A DNA stretch of 21,604 nt from positions 1 through 21,604 of the forward strand of contig CAZOXM010000079.1 in the NCBI GenBank assembly GCA_964583825.1, given 5' to 3'. Both the position numbers and the translations under genes were made by a program. The stretch is from GCA-1730015 sp964583825 (GTDB lineage: Bacteria; Pseudomonadota; Gammaproteobacteria; Granulosicoccales; Granulosicoccaceae). Shown here in pieces: positions 6,625-15,110 of this stretch. The notes below the pieces were generated by a model, which was given only the letters and a program-made list of their open reading frames with translations, ran no database searches and was not told the DNA's origin. Within the stretch, counting starts at the first letter, position 1. Every line of letters starts with the position of its first letter.

Positions 6625-7755
6625 ATGACTAATCGCACAGACAATAGTGGCTGGTACGCCATTGTCGGCTCCTCCTCCATTATGTCGCTGGCACTGCTGG
6701 GGGATGCATTGCTTTATGCGGTGCTGCCGGCCTATGCGGAAAGTTTTGGTCTGACACTCGGCTGGGTGGGGTTGATGCTGTCGGCCAATCGTATCGTGCG
6801 GGTGTTTGCGTACGGGGTCATAGCGCGCCTGACACAGCGGGTCGGAGTGCGTAGCATGTGTATAGCGGCAGCGGTGGCAGCAACGGTATCAACGGCACTG
6901 TATGGTGTGAGTCAGGGTCCGGTCATGATGCTGTTCGCCAGAATTCTGTGGGGCCTGACCTATGCCACGCTGGTGCTGGCAACACTCTCGTATGCCATTG
7001 AATCGCGGGAGCGAGCGGGTACGCGGGTCGGTGTGGGTCAGGCCATTCAACGCATGGGGCCGGTGTTTGCGCTGCTCTGCGGTGCATGGCTGGTCGGCCA
7101 GGTGGGGCCGACAACAGTCTTCCTGATCATGGCGGTGCCGACAGCAATGGCGATTGCGCTTGCCTTCACACTGCCGCGAGGGGTGTCTGCACAGGTGAAG
7201 GACAGCAAGCCGATATCGCTTGCCAGGCCGAAGCCGATTGATGTGCTGTTTTTTCTGCAGGGGTATGGTGTTGATGGTGTGTTTGCGGTATCGATCACAC
7301 TGATTTTTGCGCGCGATGCGCCATTGTCTGAAGCGGTGATCGGCGGCGGTGCGCTGTTGGCAATGCGCCATTTCGGTGAGGCAATTGCAGCGCCACTGTT
7401 TGGCTGGATAGCGGATCACACAGGTGCGCGGCGGGTGTTCTTTGTGGCCGCTGTACTGACCATGATCGGCTTTATCGGTGTTGCAGTCGGGCTGACGATC
7501 ACGGGTGCGCTACTGATGCTGATTTTCAGAGGGGCGCTGGCATCACTGGGGCCTGCCGTGATCGCACAATCGCTCAGTGCCGAGGAAGATGCCCTCGGTG
7601 CAATGGCCCGCATGCAGACCTGGCGTGATATCGGTGCTTCGTGTGGTCCGCTGGTGACCGGCTTTTTGCTCACCGTGGTGTCGGCGGAGCTGCAACATGC
7701 GATGGTTGCTGTGGCGATGGGCGCCGGCGTGGTTTACTGGGTGGTGAACAAGTAG
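6625..7755 (+). CDS. MFS transporter
   Basis: The 376-residue, strongly hydrophobic protein has the 11-12 membrane segments of a major facilitator superfamily carrier. The loop after segment 2 (RVFAYGVIARLTQRVG) and the matching place in the second half (GWIADHTGARRVFF) are versions of the MFS motif A between helices 2-3 and 8-9. The N-terminal segment LPAYAESFGLTLGWVGLMLSA is typical of drug- or metabolite-efflux members. The substrate cannot be told. No ribosome site is visible before ATG 6625, but the first residues fit the family. It lies just outside the right terminal repeat and converges with the protease gene on the other strand. Confidence 0.88.
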   Translation: MTNRTDNSGWYAIVGSSSIMSLALLGDALLYAVLPAYAESFGLTLGWVGLMLSANRIVRVFAYGVIARLTQRVGVRSMCIAAAVAATVSTALYGVSQGPVMMLFARILWGLTYATLVLATLSYAIESRERAGTRVGVGQAIQRMGPVFALLCGAWLVGQVGPTTVFLIMAVPTAMAIALAFTLPRGVSAQVKDSKPISLARPKPIDVLFFLQGYGVDGVFAVSITLIFARDAPLSEAVIGGGALLAMRHFGEAIAAPLFGWIADHTGARRVFFVAAVLTMIGFIGVAVGLTITGALLMLIFRGALASLGPAVIAQSLSAEEDALGAMARMQTWRDIGASCGPLVTGFLLTVVSAELQHAMVAVAMGAGVVYWVVNK

Positions 7756-7787
7756 CAGGCTAGTGGAACGCCTGACTCTCAAGCGCA

Positions 7788-9110
7788 TTATTGTTCTGTA
7801 CTCAATAACAAACGTGCGTTTTCCTGATCAATCTGAAAGCGAAACTGCCCGAGTATATTCATGCCGAGCAATCCATCGATTCCCCGGCCGGTATCAAAAT
7901 CGATCACCGCTATTTGTGTGTCGTTAATGGTATACGGGCCGAGCTGCAATTCGGGCACGACATAAACGGTCCCCATGATTACACCACCGGCGGTGTGAAA
8001 GACTCTGCGCTCCTGAGCCACAGCGTCACCATGGGTGTTCAGTGTATTAAAAGCAGATGACGACATCGCCGTCATGGACGCGCCGGTATCGATGAGCAGT
8101 TGAACTGTGTGTTGCTGACTATTGCTGAGGCCGATCAAGTACTGATTGCCGATTTTCTTCAACGCGATGGAGTCGGCGCTTTCCAGGGTCGGCTCCCCGA
8201 CAATTGCCAGTGTGCCGGTACTCTCTGCGAGTTCATTACCTGCCGTGGTGCTGCCCGCCAGATTGCTTAGCGCCCGCGCTGCGGAATCACCGACGATGCT
8301 GTCGCTCAGCAGTTGGTTAAATTGCTCTATAGCGAAGGCTTTGTCGCCGCTTCTGAGGTAGGCGAGCGCCTGTCGATACTGATGAGTCGAGGTCATCAGG
8401 CCGGAGGTGTCGATGTGTGCGTAGAGGTTAATAAGTGACCACCAGTTCTGCTGACTGGTGTATGAGCGGTCAGCCTGTTCTACAAATTCATTGAAGCGGC
8501 CGATGACTTTGTTCTGGTCCTGATCATTGTACGCATAGGTTTTCGCGAGCAGATAAACATTGATCACTTCCAGGAAGCTGCCGTTGGCGCGGTTGAACTC
8601 GGCCAGCAGCAGGAGCACATCGATATCGTCATAGTAGATCGACAGATAACTTTCAGCGAGTTCTGAGAAATCACTGTTGTTGCGGCTTTCAGTGAGTAGC
8701 TGCAGCCGGTCGATCAGCAGGCGTTTCAGGCGTGCAGCGGTGAGTTTGTCGTTCTGGAATTGTTCCTGATACAGCACCATCGCATCGAAGTACTGACGGC
8801 TATCCAGCAGTTGATTGTAGGTATCAATCACCGAACGGCTGTCGGTGGACAAAGTGGTCCCGGTTGGATTGGAAACGGTGGTTGGTTTATTTGTGCTGCG
8901 GATGCTGAACGATTCCTCGCTTTGCGCTTGCGGGGCGAGTGGTGCACTTTCGCTCAGCGTATTGCGACCCGGGCGGGAAGCTGAGGCCGACTCATCGGTA
9001 GTGAAACCGATGGCCGGGCCGGAGGGCACCGGACTGAACCAGGTGCGACCCAGCCAGCCGATGCTGACGCCGGCGATAAAAACAGGAATAAGGAAAAAAT
9101 GTGTTTTCAT
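7788..9110 (-). CDS. Membrane-anchored retropepsin-like aspartyl protease
   Basis: The 440-residue protein has one N-terminal membrane anchor (FFLIPVFIAGVSIGWLG, about residues 5-21) followed by a Ser/Thr-rich stretch, a helical TPR-like middle (about 90-290), and a C-terminal clan AA aspartyl protease domain. The active-site motif is LLIDTGASMTAM with Asp341; the flap-like region is FHTAGGVIMG; the domain closes with IDGLLGMNILGQFRFQID, the usual hydrophobic-hydrophobic-Gly motif. Such domains act as homodimers. Bacterial members are probably periplasmic and their substrates are unknown. The ATG at 9110 is chosen over an upstream frame start at 9230 because it places the positively charged MKTHFF directly before the anchor. 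It converges with the MFS gene, 32 bases apart. Confidence 0.8.
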   Translation of the reverse strand: MKTHFFLIPVFIAGVSIGWLGRTWFSPVPSGPAIGFTTDESASASRPGRNTLSESAPLAPQAQSEESFSIRSTNKPTTVSNPTGTTLSTDSRSVIDTYNQLLDSRQYFDAMVLYQEQFQNDKLTAARLKRLLIDRLQLLTESRNNSDFSELAESYLSIYYDDIDVLLLLAEFNRANGSFLEVINVYLLAKTYAYNDQDQNKVIGRFNEFVEQADRSYTSQQNWWSLINLYAHIDTSGLMTSTHQYRQALAYLRSGDKAFAIEQFNQLLSDSIVGDSAARALSNLAGSTTAGNELAESTGTLAIVGEPTLESADSIALKKIGNQYLIGLSNSQQHTVQLLIDTGASMTAMSSSAFNTLNTHGDAVAQERRVFHTAGGVIMGTVYVVPELQLGPYTINDTQIAVIDFDTGRGIDGLLGMNILGQFRFQIDQENARLLLSTEQ

Positions 9111-9780
9111 GATGCCGCAGGCTTTAGTGAGCCTTTGTGCCTGATCTCTGGTGGGTCCGGATACGGCGCAGATGGCGGGATGACACGGCAATTGGCAGAC
9201 GACAGTCTCTCCCGGGGCTTTTGGTGCCATACGTCGTGTAATCGGGGGCCGCGTGCATAGGTGGTTTCTTATGTTTCGGGAGCGCTGCTAAAAAGATGGG
9301 ATAACTGTGGTCGGTATCAAGAGCGCCACTGATCATCCCTTTCGTTTTACGGCTGCCATAACTCAGTCTGAGGGTGAAACTGTGACCAGGCAACCCAGTA
9401 AGCCTGGTGGCCGCCGACGTCGCGGCTTGTTTCATCGACGGCACTGATACCGCCGGCGGTCAGTTGCGGGGGGATGTTTTCGAATTGAATTGCGCCCGCG
9501 GCGAAAGTCCGGGTTGTGACCCGGTGTATAGCGCTCTGGCAGTATGGTCGAGAGCGTGCTTAGGCCGCGGCAGTACTTGCGAGATCGCAGGGTTGCGCTG
9601 TGCTTATAAGCAGATTGAATTGATTGCCACAGGTGGCCTGTGGCCAAGCCGTGACGCTCCTTTTCTGATCCATGTGATAGGTCCGGGTTCCCGTGGTCGC
9701 GTTATGTTGCTCAAATAGCGGTTGCAGCGGTGCGGTACACCGTGGCATGTTAGCGCCCACTGTGGCAAACGGCTGAGACC
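9111..9780. other. 670-base gap between divergent genes
   Basis: No credible gene was found. Open frames of about 100 codons on both strands here have no recognisable pattern. Perfect hairpins occur at 9509-9524 (CCGGGT / ACCCGG, 4-base loop) and 9626-9644 (GCCACAGG / CCTGTGGC, 3-base loop); neither is followed by a T run, so they are not obvious terminators. Confidence 0.5.
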
Positions 9781-10092
9781 ATGATACATGTAGTGGCAGT
9801 GATTCAAACCAACCCCGGTCAGAGAGAAGCGGTACTCGCTGCTTTTAAAGACAACATACCCGCGGTACTGGCAGAGCAGGGGTGCATTGAATATCAACCG
9901 GTCACGGATACCCCTGACGCCGGGCCAATGCAAACGGAGATCGGTGCGGATGCCTTTATGGTGATTGAAAAATGGGAGACGATGGACAACCTCCGGGATC
10001 ATGCTGCATCAGCGCATATGGCCGCTTACGCTGCCAGGGTTAAGTCAATGATCGCCGGCAGGTCTGTCCACGTTTTATCAGACCTCGAGTAA
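9781..10092 (+). CDS. Antibiotic biosynthesis monooxygenase (YgiN-type) family protein
   Basis: This 103-residue protein fits a single ABM ferredoxin-like fold: MIHVVAVIQTNPGQREAVLAAF, EQGCIEYQP, then FMVIEKWETMDNLRDHAASAH and a closing helix-strand. Family members act as dimers and include quinol monooxygenases (YgiN) and other small oxygenases without cofactor; the EKW...L..H pattern is the common conserved core. The length matches the family. It stands alone, converging on the glutaredoxin gene with an 11-base gap, so a link to redox stress is possible but not shown. A weak purine stretch (CTGAGA) before the ATG is the only ribosome-site candidate. Confidence 0.85.
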   Translation: MIHVVAVIQTNPGQREAVLAAFKDNIPAVLAEQGCIEYQPVTDTPDAGPMQTEIGADAFMVIEKWETMDNLRDHAASAHMAAYAARVKSMIAGRSVHVLSDLE

Positions 10093-10103
10093 ACCGTCAG
10101 GGC

Positions 10104-10361
10104 TTATTGAGGCTGTACCAGTTTCTCCAGCAGGCCGGTTCGGTCAGCAATGAACAGGTCGTCGCTGCCACCGATGTGTACGTGACCGATGAACACCTGA
10201 GGGACCGTCGCGCGCGCTGATCGCGTTTTCATTTCGTGCTCACGCTTCGGATCGTTGAGAATATTGATTTCGTTGTAGTCGATGCCGCGCCTTTTTAAAA
10301 GATTGATTGCGCGTCCGCTGTAGTGACACCATGGTTTCGTATAGACGTCGACTTTAGTCAT
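10104..10361 (-). CDS. Glutaredoxin, GrxC-like, with CHYS active site
   Basis: The 85-residue protein is a complete thioredoxin-fold glutaredoxin: KVDVYTKPWCHYSGRAINLL, then the cis-proline motif ATVPQVFIG and the glutathione-binding GGSDDL. Length and order match GrxC. The active site is CHYS (Cys12, Ser15) instead of the usual CPYC: the resolving cysteine is replaced by serine, so dithiol disulfide exchange is unlikely and a monothiol deglutathionylation role or Fe-S cluster binding is more plausible. The family's third cysteine (GGCDDL in many members) is also Ser, leaving Cys12 as the only cysteine. GAGGAA 6 bases before the ATG on the minus strand supports the start. Confidence 0.88.
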   Translation of the reverse strand: MTKVDVYTKPWCHYSGRAINLLKRRGIDYNEINILNDPKREHEMKTRSARATVPQVFIGHVHIGGSDDLFIADRTGLLEKLVQPQ

Positions 10362-10659
10362 GTGAGTTCCTCGTTGTTCTGTTGAGTGGGTTTGTGACAG
10401 GTTAGACGAGGTCGGGGCGGGTTTGTTCTGCGCTCGAGTGGCCGATCTGTACGGTTTTAGAAAATGACGACGGTGTTGTTAGAAATCTCTTAGAAACGAA
10501 TTGAATATGGCACAGAAATGCCGCCGCAATGCTGTACCACCGGCTGATCCTGCCAGCGTCGGACCGGTGCTTCGACAACGCATCAGTGCTTCTGTCGCAC
10601 GTTAAAGTGTGGCACGGTAGCGGGTCAGCACATGCGCCCCCGGTGTTCAATTGAAGCAA

Positions 10660-11640
10660 ATGGACCGTATCCACAAGCTCGACGCGCTGCTCGCCAACGG
10701 GCGGTCGAGGTCGCTTGAGTTTCTATTGAATGAACTCGAAATTTCCCGTGCGACTTTTAAGCGGGATCTGCGCTTCATGAAAGACCGTTTGAACGCGCCC
10801 ATTTACTGGGACCGCGACACCCGGGGTTACCGGCTGGGAGCACTGGCAGGGGCAGGGCCGCGCTACGAGCTGCCGGGTTTGTGGTTTAACGAGCGCGAGT
10901 TGCTCGCCCTTGCAACGATGCAGCAGTTATTGAGTTCCATGGACCAGGGCGGGCCGATCGCCAGTCAGCTGCAGCCGCTGATGGATAGAATCAACATAAG
11001 GCTTGGACATGAAAAGGAAGAAGCAAAAGAGCTTGCAGAGCGCGTTACCCTGATCTCAACGTCCAGTCGTATCAATGATCTGACGCATTTTGAAGTGGTC
11101 GGTTCTGCGCTGGTAAAACGCCGCCGACTTAATTTCGAGTACGGTGCGCGCGGATCGTCACAGTCAGTAACACAGCGGGAAGTCTCTCCGCAGCGACTTA
11201 TCCACTACCGCAGTAACTGGTATCTCGGGGCCTGGTGCCATCGCTCCCGCGGCATACGCACTTTTTCGATGGATGCCATTGTCTCTTGCGTGGTCATCGA
11301 AAAGCGCGCGATCGATGTGCCCGGGGAGGAGCTCGCCGCTTACTATGATACGGGCTATGGCATTTTCGGTGGTCAGCAGCGTCGGTGGGCCAGGCTCCAA
11401 TTCAATGCGCGGGCTGCACGCTACGTGGAGGATGAAGTGTGGCATCCGGAGCAGCGTTCAAGCAGCGACGATCAGGGACACTACTACCTGGAAGTGCCTT
11501 ACGTGCATGCCAATGAACTGATCATGGACGTGCTGCGTCACGGTGCTGATGTGGAAGTGCTGGGTCCGCGCAGTTTAAGAGGCGAGGTGGCATCCAGGGT
11601 AGAGAAGTTGGCCAGTGTCTATGGTCAGGGTGTAAAGTAA
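10660..11640 (+). CDS. WYL-domain transcriptional regulator (YafY type)
   Basis: The 326-residue protein has an N-terminal helix-turn-helix (MDRIHKLDALLANGR, SLEFLLNELEISRATFKRDL, about 1-60), a central WYL domain with YRSNWYLGAWCH (WYL at 187-189) and a C-terminal WCX extension (about 240-326). WYL proteins sense small ligands, often nucleic acids or nucleotides, and regulate DNA repair, defence or metabolism genes. The ATG at 10660 is preferred over the TTG at 10651 because MDR is the common family start; a GAAG just before it is a weak ribosome site. There is no defence gene next to it; the next gene on the same strand is an EamA exporter 151 bases away. The target is unknown. Confidence 0.88.
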   Translation: MDRIHKLDALLANGRSRSLEFLLNELEISRATFKRDLRFMKDRLNAPIYWDRDTRGYRLGALAGAGPRYELPGLWFNERELLALATMQQLLSSMDQGGPIASQLQPLMDRINIRLGHEKEEAKELAERVTLISTSSRINDLTHFEVVGSALVKRRRLNFEYGARGSSQSVTQREVSPQRLIHYRSNWYLGAWCHRSRGIRTFSMDAIVSCVVIEKRAIDVPGEELAAYYDTGYGIFGGQQRRWARLQFNARAARYVEDEVWHPEQRSSSDDQGHYYLEVPYVHANELIMDVLRHGADVEVLGPRSLRGEVASRVEKLASVYGQGVK

Positions 11641-11791
11641 CGGGGCGCAGGCTTCGATAGCGGCTGGCAGGGGTCGCGTGTTGTGATGCAGGGCAGTGTG
11701 TATACGAATAGTCTGACGTCCCATGGCGAATGCTCAGTCGTCTCCATCGCCTGCGGTTAGTCGCCGACAAACCTTGCCATCGTGGCGGTGT

Positions 11792-12697
11792 ATGAAACTC
11801 ACAGACAACACTTTTTACCGGGCGGTTGTTACCGTCATACTTGCCATTTTTCTGTTTGATGTACAGGGCGCGATGATCAAGCACATGGGGGGGCGGTATC
11901 CGGTTGAACAGATCGCGTTTTATCGCAATTTGTTCGGTATGATCCCGCATGTGCTTGTGTTGTTGTTGTCCTCAGAGTGGCACCGCAGCGGGCGAACAAT
12001 CAAAATCGAACGCTGGCAACTGGCCATCGGGCGGGGGGTGTTGCTGATCTTTGCACAGGTATCTTTCTACTCGGCACTGGTGCACATGGAAATGGCCACG
12101 GCGACGACGCTGGCGTTTTCCGGACCGTTGTTTGTGACCACCCTCTCTGTGCCTTTGCTGGGACATCACGTCGGCTGGGTTCGTGGCGCGGCAGTGGTGC
12201 TGGGTTTCATTGGTGTGGTGATGGTGGTGCAACCGGGTGGGGACGCATTTAGTGCAGTCGCTTTACTACCGGTCGCGGCGGCGTTTTTCTATGCGCTGAC
12301 CAGTATCTCTGCAAGGTTTTTCAATGACGACGATTCCACCGCGCTTATCAGTATCTATGCTTCCGTCGGTGCGTTGGTTGCGGCCCTTGTCGTGGTGTTG
12401 ATTAATGGCAGCCCGCTGGCATTGAGTTCGCCACGGGACTGGTTATGGTTTATCGCCATGGGCAGTGTGGGCGGGACCGCCGTGTTTTTACTGATTTCTG
12501 CCTATCGAATGACAGAACCGAGCAATTTGTCTCCATTCGAGTACTTTGGTATTCCGTTTTCCTTTTTACTTGGGTGGTGGTTCTTTGCGGAGACGCCGTT
12601 CGATTCCCTGTTCCCCGGTGTGTTGTTAATTGTCGGTGGCGGGCTGCTGGTGGTGTGGCGTGAGCGGCGTCTGCGAGCGCGTAAGGTGAGCGCGTGA
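11792..12697 (+). CDS. EamA/DMT-family exporter
   Basis: The 301-residue protein consists of two EamA repeats with about ten membrane segments, beginning FYRAVVTVILAIFLFDVQGA and closing with GVLLIVGGGLLVVW followed by a basic tail. RNLFGMIPH in the first half and PFEYFGIPFSFLLGW in the second are typical of the drug/metabolite transporter superfamily (RhtA/YdcZ-like exporters). The ATG at 11792 directly before the first membrane segment is preferred over ATG 11723, which would add a 23-residue polar extension; neither has a strong ribosome site. Its stop overlaps the start of the PhnD-like gene by 4 bases (GTGA), so the two are translationally coupled and may handle the same compound. Confidence 0.87.
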   Translation: MKLTDNTFYRAVVTVILAIFLFDVQGAMIKHMGGRYPVEQIAFYRNLFGMIPHVLVLLLSSEWHRSGRTIKIERWQLAIGRGVLLIFAQVSFYSALVHMEMATATTLAFSGPLFVTTLSVPLLGHHVGWVRGAAVVLGFIGVVMVVQPGGDAFSAVALLPVAAAFFYALTSISARFFNDDDSTALISIYASVGALVAALVVVLINGSPLALSSPRDWLWFIAMGSVGGTAVFLLISAYRMTEPSNLSPFEYFGIPFSFLLGWWFFAETPFDSLFPGVLLIVGGGLLVVWRERRLRARKVSA

Positions 12698-13470
12698 TTG
12701 GATTAGCCAGCCTGCCAATGTACGACCGTTCCGAGTTGCAGGAGTCGCATCGGCTGTACTGGCAATTGATTCGGCGTGAGCTGCAGGCACGGGGTGTGGC
12801 ATGCCCGCCTGACTTATCTGTTCCCGAAGATTTGATGTCGCATTGGCAGGCACCCGGTCTGGTATTGAGCCAGACCTGTGGTCTGCCTTACCGCCGTTTG
12901 CTGCACGGTCGCGTCGCACTCATCGGCACACCGGATTTCGGTGTCGAAGGCTGTGCCCCCGGATACTATCGAAGCGCGATAGTGGTCAGGGCGGGTGATA
13001 CCCGCAGGAGTCTTAAAGACTTTGCCGGGGCGGTATTCGCATTGAATCAGTTTGATTCGCAATCCGGGTATGCCGCAGCGTATCACCATGGTAAAGCACA
13101 GGGCGTTACTTTCACGCAGTTCCTGGAAACTGGAGCACATGCGTTGTCAGTCAGTGCCATATTGCGTCGCGAAGCAGACATCGCGGCCATTGATGCCGTT
13201 ACCTGGGCGCTGTTGCAGCAGTATGATGCGGCAGTGGACGGCCTAAGCGTCCTTGAATATACAACACCCACACCGGGGCTGCCGTATATTGCATCTGCCT
13301 CGGCTGATGTGTCGGCCACTTTTAATGCCGTCACCCGCGCGATAGAACAACTGCCGGTTGAACACCGTCAGGCCTTACGACTCAATGGGCTGGTGAGGAT
13401 ACCGGAGCAAGCTTATCTCGCAGTGCCGAATCCGACACCTAGTGTACGAATGCTGGGCAACCGGGTATAA
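12694..13470 (+). CDS. PhnD/SsuA-like substrate-binding protein without signal peptide
   Basis: The 258-residue protein resembles the PhnD/transferrin-like periplasmic binding fold: ASLPMYD at the start, LVLSQTCGLPY, GCAPGYYRSAIVVRAGD, and SLKDFAGAVFALNQFDSQSGYAA, the last being the conserved domain hinge and ligand-facing loop. Family members bind phosphonates or other anions for ABC import. Here no signal peptide is present and no ABC permease or ATPase genes are nearby, so it probably works in the cytoplasm or as a ligand-binding sensor. The GTG start overlaps the EamA stop by 4 bases. The short-leader form beginning with SLPMYD is a recognised branch annotated as PhnD/SsuA/transferrin family protein. 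Confidence 0.78.
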   Translation: MIGLASLPMYDRSELQESHRLYWQLIRRELQARGVACPPDLSVPEDLMSHWQAPGLVLSQTCGLPYRRLLHGRVALIGTPDFGVEGCAPGYYRSAIVVRAGDTRRSLKDFAGAVFALNQFDSQSGYAAAYHHGKAQGVTFTQFLETGAHALSVSAILRREADIAAIDAVTWALLQQYDAAVDGLSVLEYTTPTPGLPYIASASADVSATFNAVTRAIEQLPVEHRQALRLNGLVRIPEQAYLAVPNPTPSVRMLGNRV

Positions 13471-13499
13471 CCCGTTAATGCACCGGAACGGAAGAACGC

Positions 13500-13970
13500 A
13501 TGGTTAACATCACGCAGGCATCGCAGTGCGAGATGCCGTTGGTGCGAGCGCTTTTTACGGAGTATCAGCAGTGGCTCGGTGTTGATTTGTGTTTTCAGGG
13601 CTTTGAACAGGAGCTTGCCGGTTTGCCCGGTTGCTACGCACCCCCTGAAGGTGCGGTGCTGTTGGCGCGGGATGATGCCGGCGTCTGTGGCTGTGTGGCC
13701 TTCCGGCCCTTGAGTAATACAGAGGCTGAGCTAAAACGCCTCTACGTCAAGCCTGCGCGGCACGGTGAGGGTATCGGTCGTGCGCTGTTCAACGAGTCGA
13801 TGAAGTGTGTGCAGGCGTGCGGATATCAATCGGTGGTGCTGGATACGCTGCCGTCTATGATCATTGCGCAGTCGATGTACCGAACCTATGGCTTTGTCGA
13901 GGTTCCTGCCTACTACGATAACCCCGAGCCGGGTGTGACGTATCTACGCTACCAATTTGCAGCCCGCTGA
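13500..13970 (+). CDS. GNAT family N-acetyltransferase
   Basis: The 156-residue protein has the single GNAT domain. Motif A, which binds the acetyl-CoA pyrophosphate, is LYVKPARHGEGIGRALF (the R-x-x-G-x-G/A pattern RHGEGIG is present). Motif B follows as VLDTLPSMIIAQSMYRTYGFVEVPAYYDNP, with the catalytically common Tyr near the end of the helix. The substrate, whether a small molecule or protein N terminus, cannot be deduced. GGAAG 7 bases before the ATG supports the start. It lies 29 bases after the PhnD-like gene on the same strand and may belong to the EamA/PhnD transcription unit. Confidence 0.9.
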   Translation: MVNITQASQCEMPLVRALFTEYQQWLGVDLCFQGFEQELAGLPGCYAPPEGAVLLARDDAGVCGCVAFRPLSNTEAELKRLYVKPARHGEGIGRALFNESMKCVQACGYQSVVLDTLPSMIIAQSMYRTYGFVEVPAYYDNPEPGVTYLRYQFAAR

Positions 13971-13986
13971 ACGGGTATACCTTTTA

Positions 13987-14505
13987 CTACTGCCCGGTAT
14001 TCGCTGCTGATTTAAAAACAATCGGGCTATCCTGTGGTGCCTGCTTGGGCGGTAATGCGGCTTGTGGCGGTGCGTAAAATACCGGGTCGCTGACATCAGT
14101 GGCGCGCTCGAACGGCTTCTTCATTTGCACACCGGTGCCGTTGGCCTCGGCATCCTGCTGCGCTTTGTGCAGTTGTTTGGCGGATTCCTCTGACCACGGC
14201 AGCTTGTACGAACGCGGCTCGCTGACCTCGGGTAGTTTTAACCAGAGGTAAATGCCTTCGTCTTCCTTCATCAGTGCACTGATGACTGCGACTTCTTCAA
14301 GCCCTTTGTGCAGGGACTCCAGTTGCATGGGCTTCGGTCTGCTGAGTATGTCGTTCAGGCCGATGTACCCAACCGGTAAGAACATCGCGGCGCATACCAG
14401 AGACAAAACCTTGATGCGCACCGAACGCGGTGCCCAGATCGCGATGCTGCATAATGCGGCGGTCAGCATCGCCCCTATCACAAACCAGTGCGTGGTAATC
14501 GTCAT
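13987..14505 (-). CDS. Small membrane protein of ExbB/ExbD-like operon
   Basis: The 172-residue protein is not recognised. It has two N-terminal membrane segments (about 5-25 and 31-50) and a polar, probably periplasmic remainder containing EDEGIYLWLKLPEVSEPRSYKLPW and a Pro/Gln-rich tail. Its start overlaps the stop of the ExbD-like gene by 4 bases (ATGA), so it is the third gene of a translationally coupled operon. The close coupling suggests it is a structural partner of the proton-driven complex. Its own function is unknown. Confidence 0.7.
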   Translation of the reverse strand: MTITTHWFVIGAMLTAALCSIAIWAPRSVRIKVLSLVCAAMFLPVGYIGLNDILSRPKPMQLESLHKGLEEVAVISALMKEDEGIYLWLKLPEVSEPRSYKLPWSEESAKQLHKAQQDAEANGTGVQMKKPFERATDVSDPVFYAPPQAALPPKQAPQDSPIVFKSAANTGQ

Positions 14506-15110
14506 GATTTTTTGTTCCGGTTGCGCAGCTTGACTGGCAGGTTATGGACACTGCCTGTAACGAGGTTGGCTTTCTCGTCCAGCTGAAATCTGAACACGGT
14601 AGATTCTTCCCCCTGATGTGTCAGTTCAAGTTTACTCACCAGGAGTTGCTTGGCAGACTTATAACCCGGCTTCTTCAGGCTGACGACAACTGTTGCCGGG
14701 ATCGGATAAACCGCCGTGGGGTTGCGATACAAATGAACGTTTACTGCGTACTCACCTGACGGAACCCCTCTGGAGTAGGTGAACTCGTAGTTCAGTCCGG
14801 TCATGTCAGCAGTGTCGCCCAGATCATCCCGCAACAGATTGAAGACTTTACCGCCCTTGTTTGAATAGCCGACCGGCATATCGCCGGGTGCTTCCACCCA
14901 CAAGTCCACATCCGCGTTGATGTCGTCCGGCCAGCGCAGTTCGACGGTCATGTTGCCCGGGGATTTATCACCCTCCTGGGCGACCGCTTTCGGGTTGATG
15001 TGTGGCAGCAACAGCAACACCAGCATAACGAAGCCGGCCAGCGCCAGCATGATGACGTCACGAAACAGGGTGGAGCTGCTATCTTCGTCAAAGAGATCAA
15101 ATTCACGCAT
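14502..15110 (-). CDS. ExbD/TolR-like protein with DUF2135-like periplasmic domain
   Basis: The 202-residue protein has a short cytoplasmic N terminus, one membrane segment (about 17-38) and a periplasmic domain. FRDVIMLALAGFVM keeps Asp18 at the place of the proton-carrying aspartate of ExbD/TolR (FVDVMLVLL). The periplasmic part differs from ordinary ExbD: ELRWPDDINADVDLWVEAPGD, YSNKGGKVFNLL and PSGEYAVNVHLYRN with PIPATVVVSLKKPG resemble the DUF2135/YfaP beta-sandwich. It overlaps the ExbB-like gene by 8 bases and the downstream gene by 4. It is likely the stator partner that passes proton-motive force to an unknown periplasmic target. The DUF2135 comparison is from memory of the fold's motifs. 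Confidence 0.72.
   Translation of the reverse strand: MREFDLFDEDSSSTLFRDVIMLALAGFVMLVLLLLPHINPKAVAQEGDKSPGNMTVELRWPDDINADVDLWVEAPGDMPVGYSNKGGKVFNLLRDDLGDTADMTGLNYEFTYSRGVPSGEYAVNVHLYRNPTAVYPIPATVVVSLKKPGYKSAKQLLVSKLELTHQGEESTVFRFQLDEKANLVTGSVHNLPVKLRNRNKKS

Noticed and set aside
9124..9444. 106-codon minus-strand open frame upstream of the protease
   Set aside because: Composition is Arg/His/Ser-rich without domain pattern, and it overlaps the protease start region; looks like a chance frame.
9407..9718. 103-codon plus-strand open frame in the 9111-9780 gap
   Set aside because: No recognisable motif, no ribosome site and many rare-looking residue runs (Cys, Arg, Gly); overlapping frames on the other strand are equally open.
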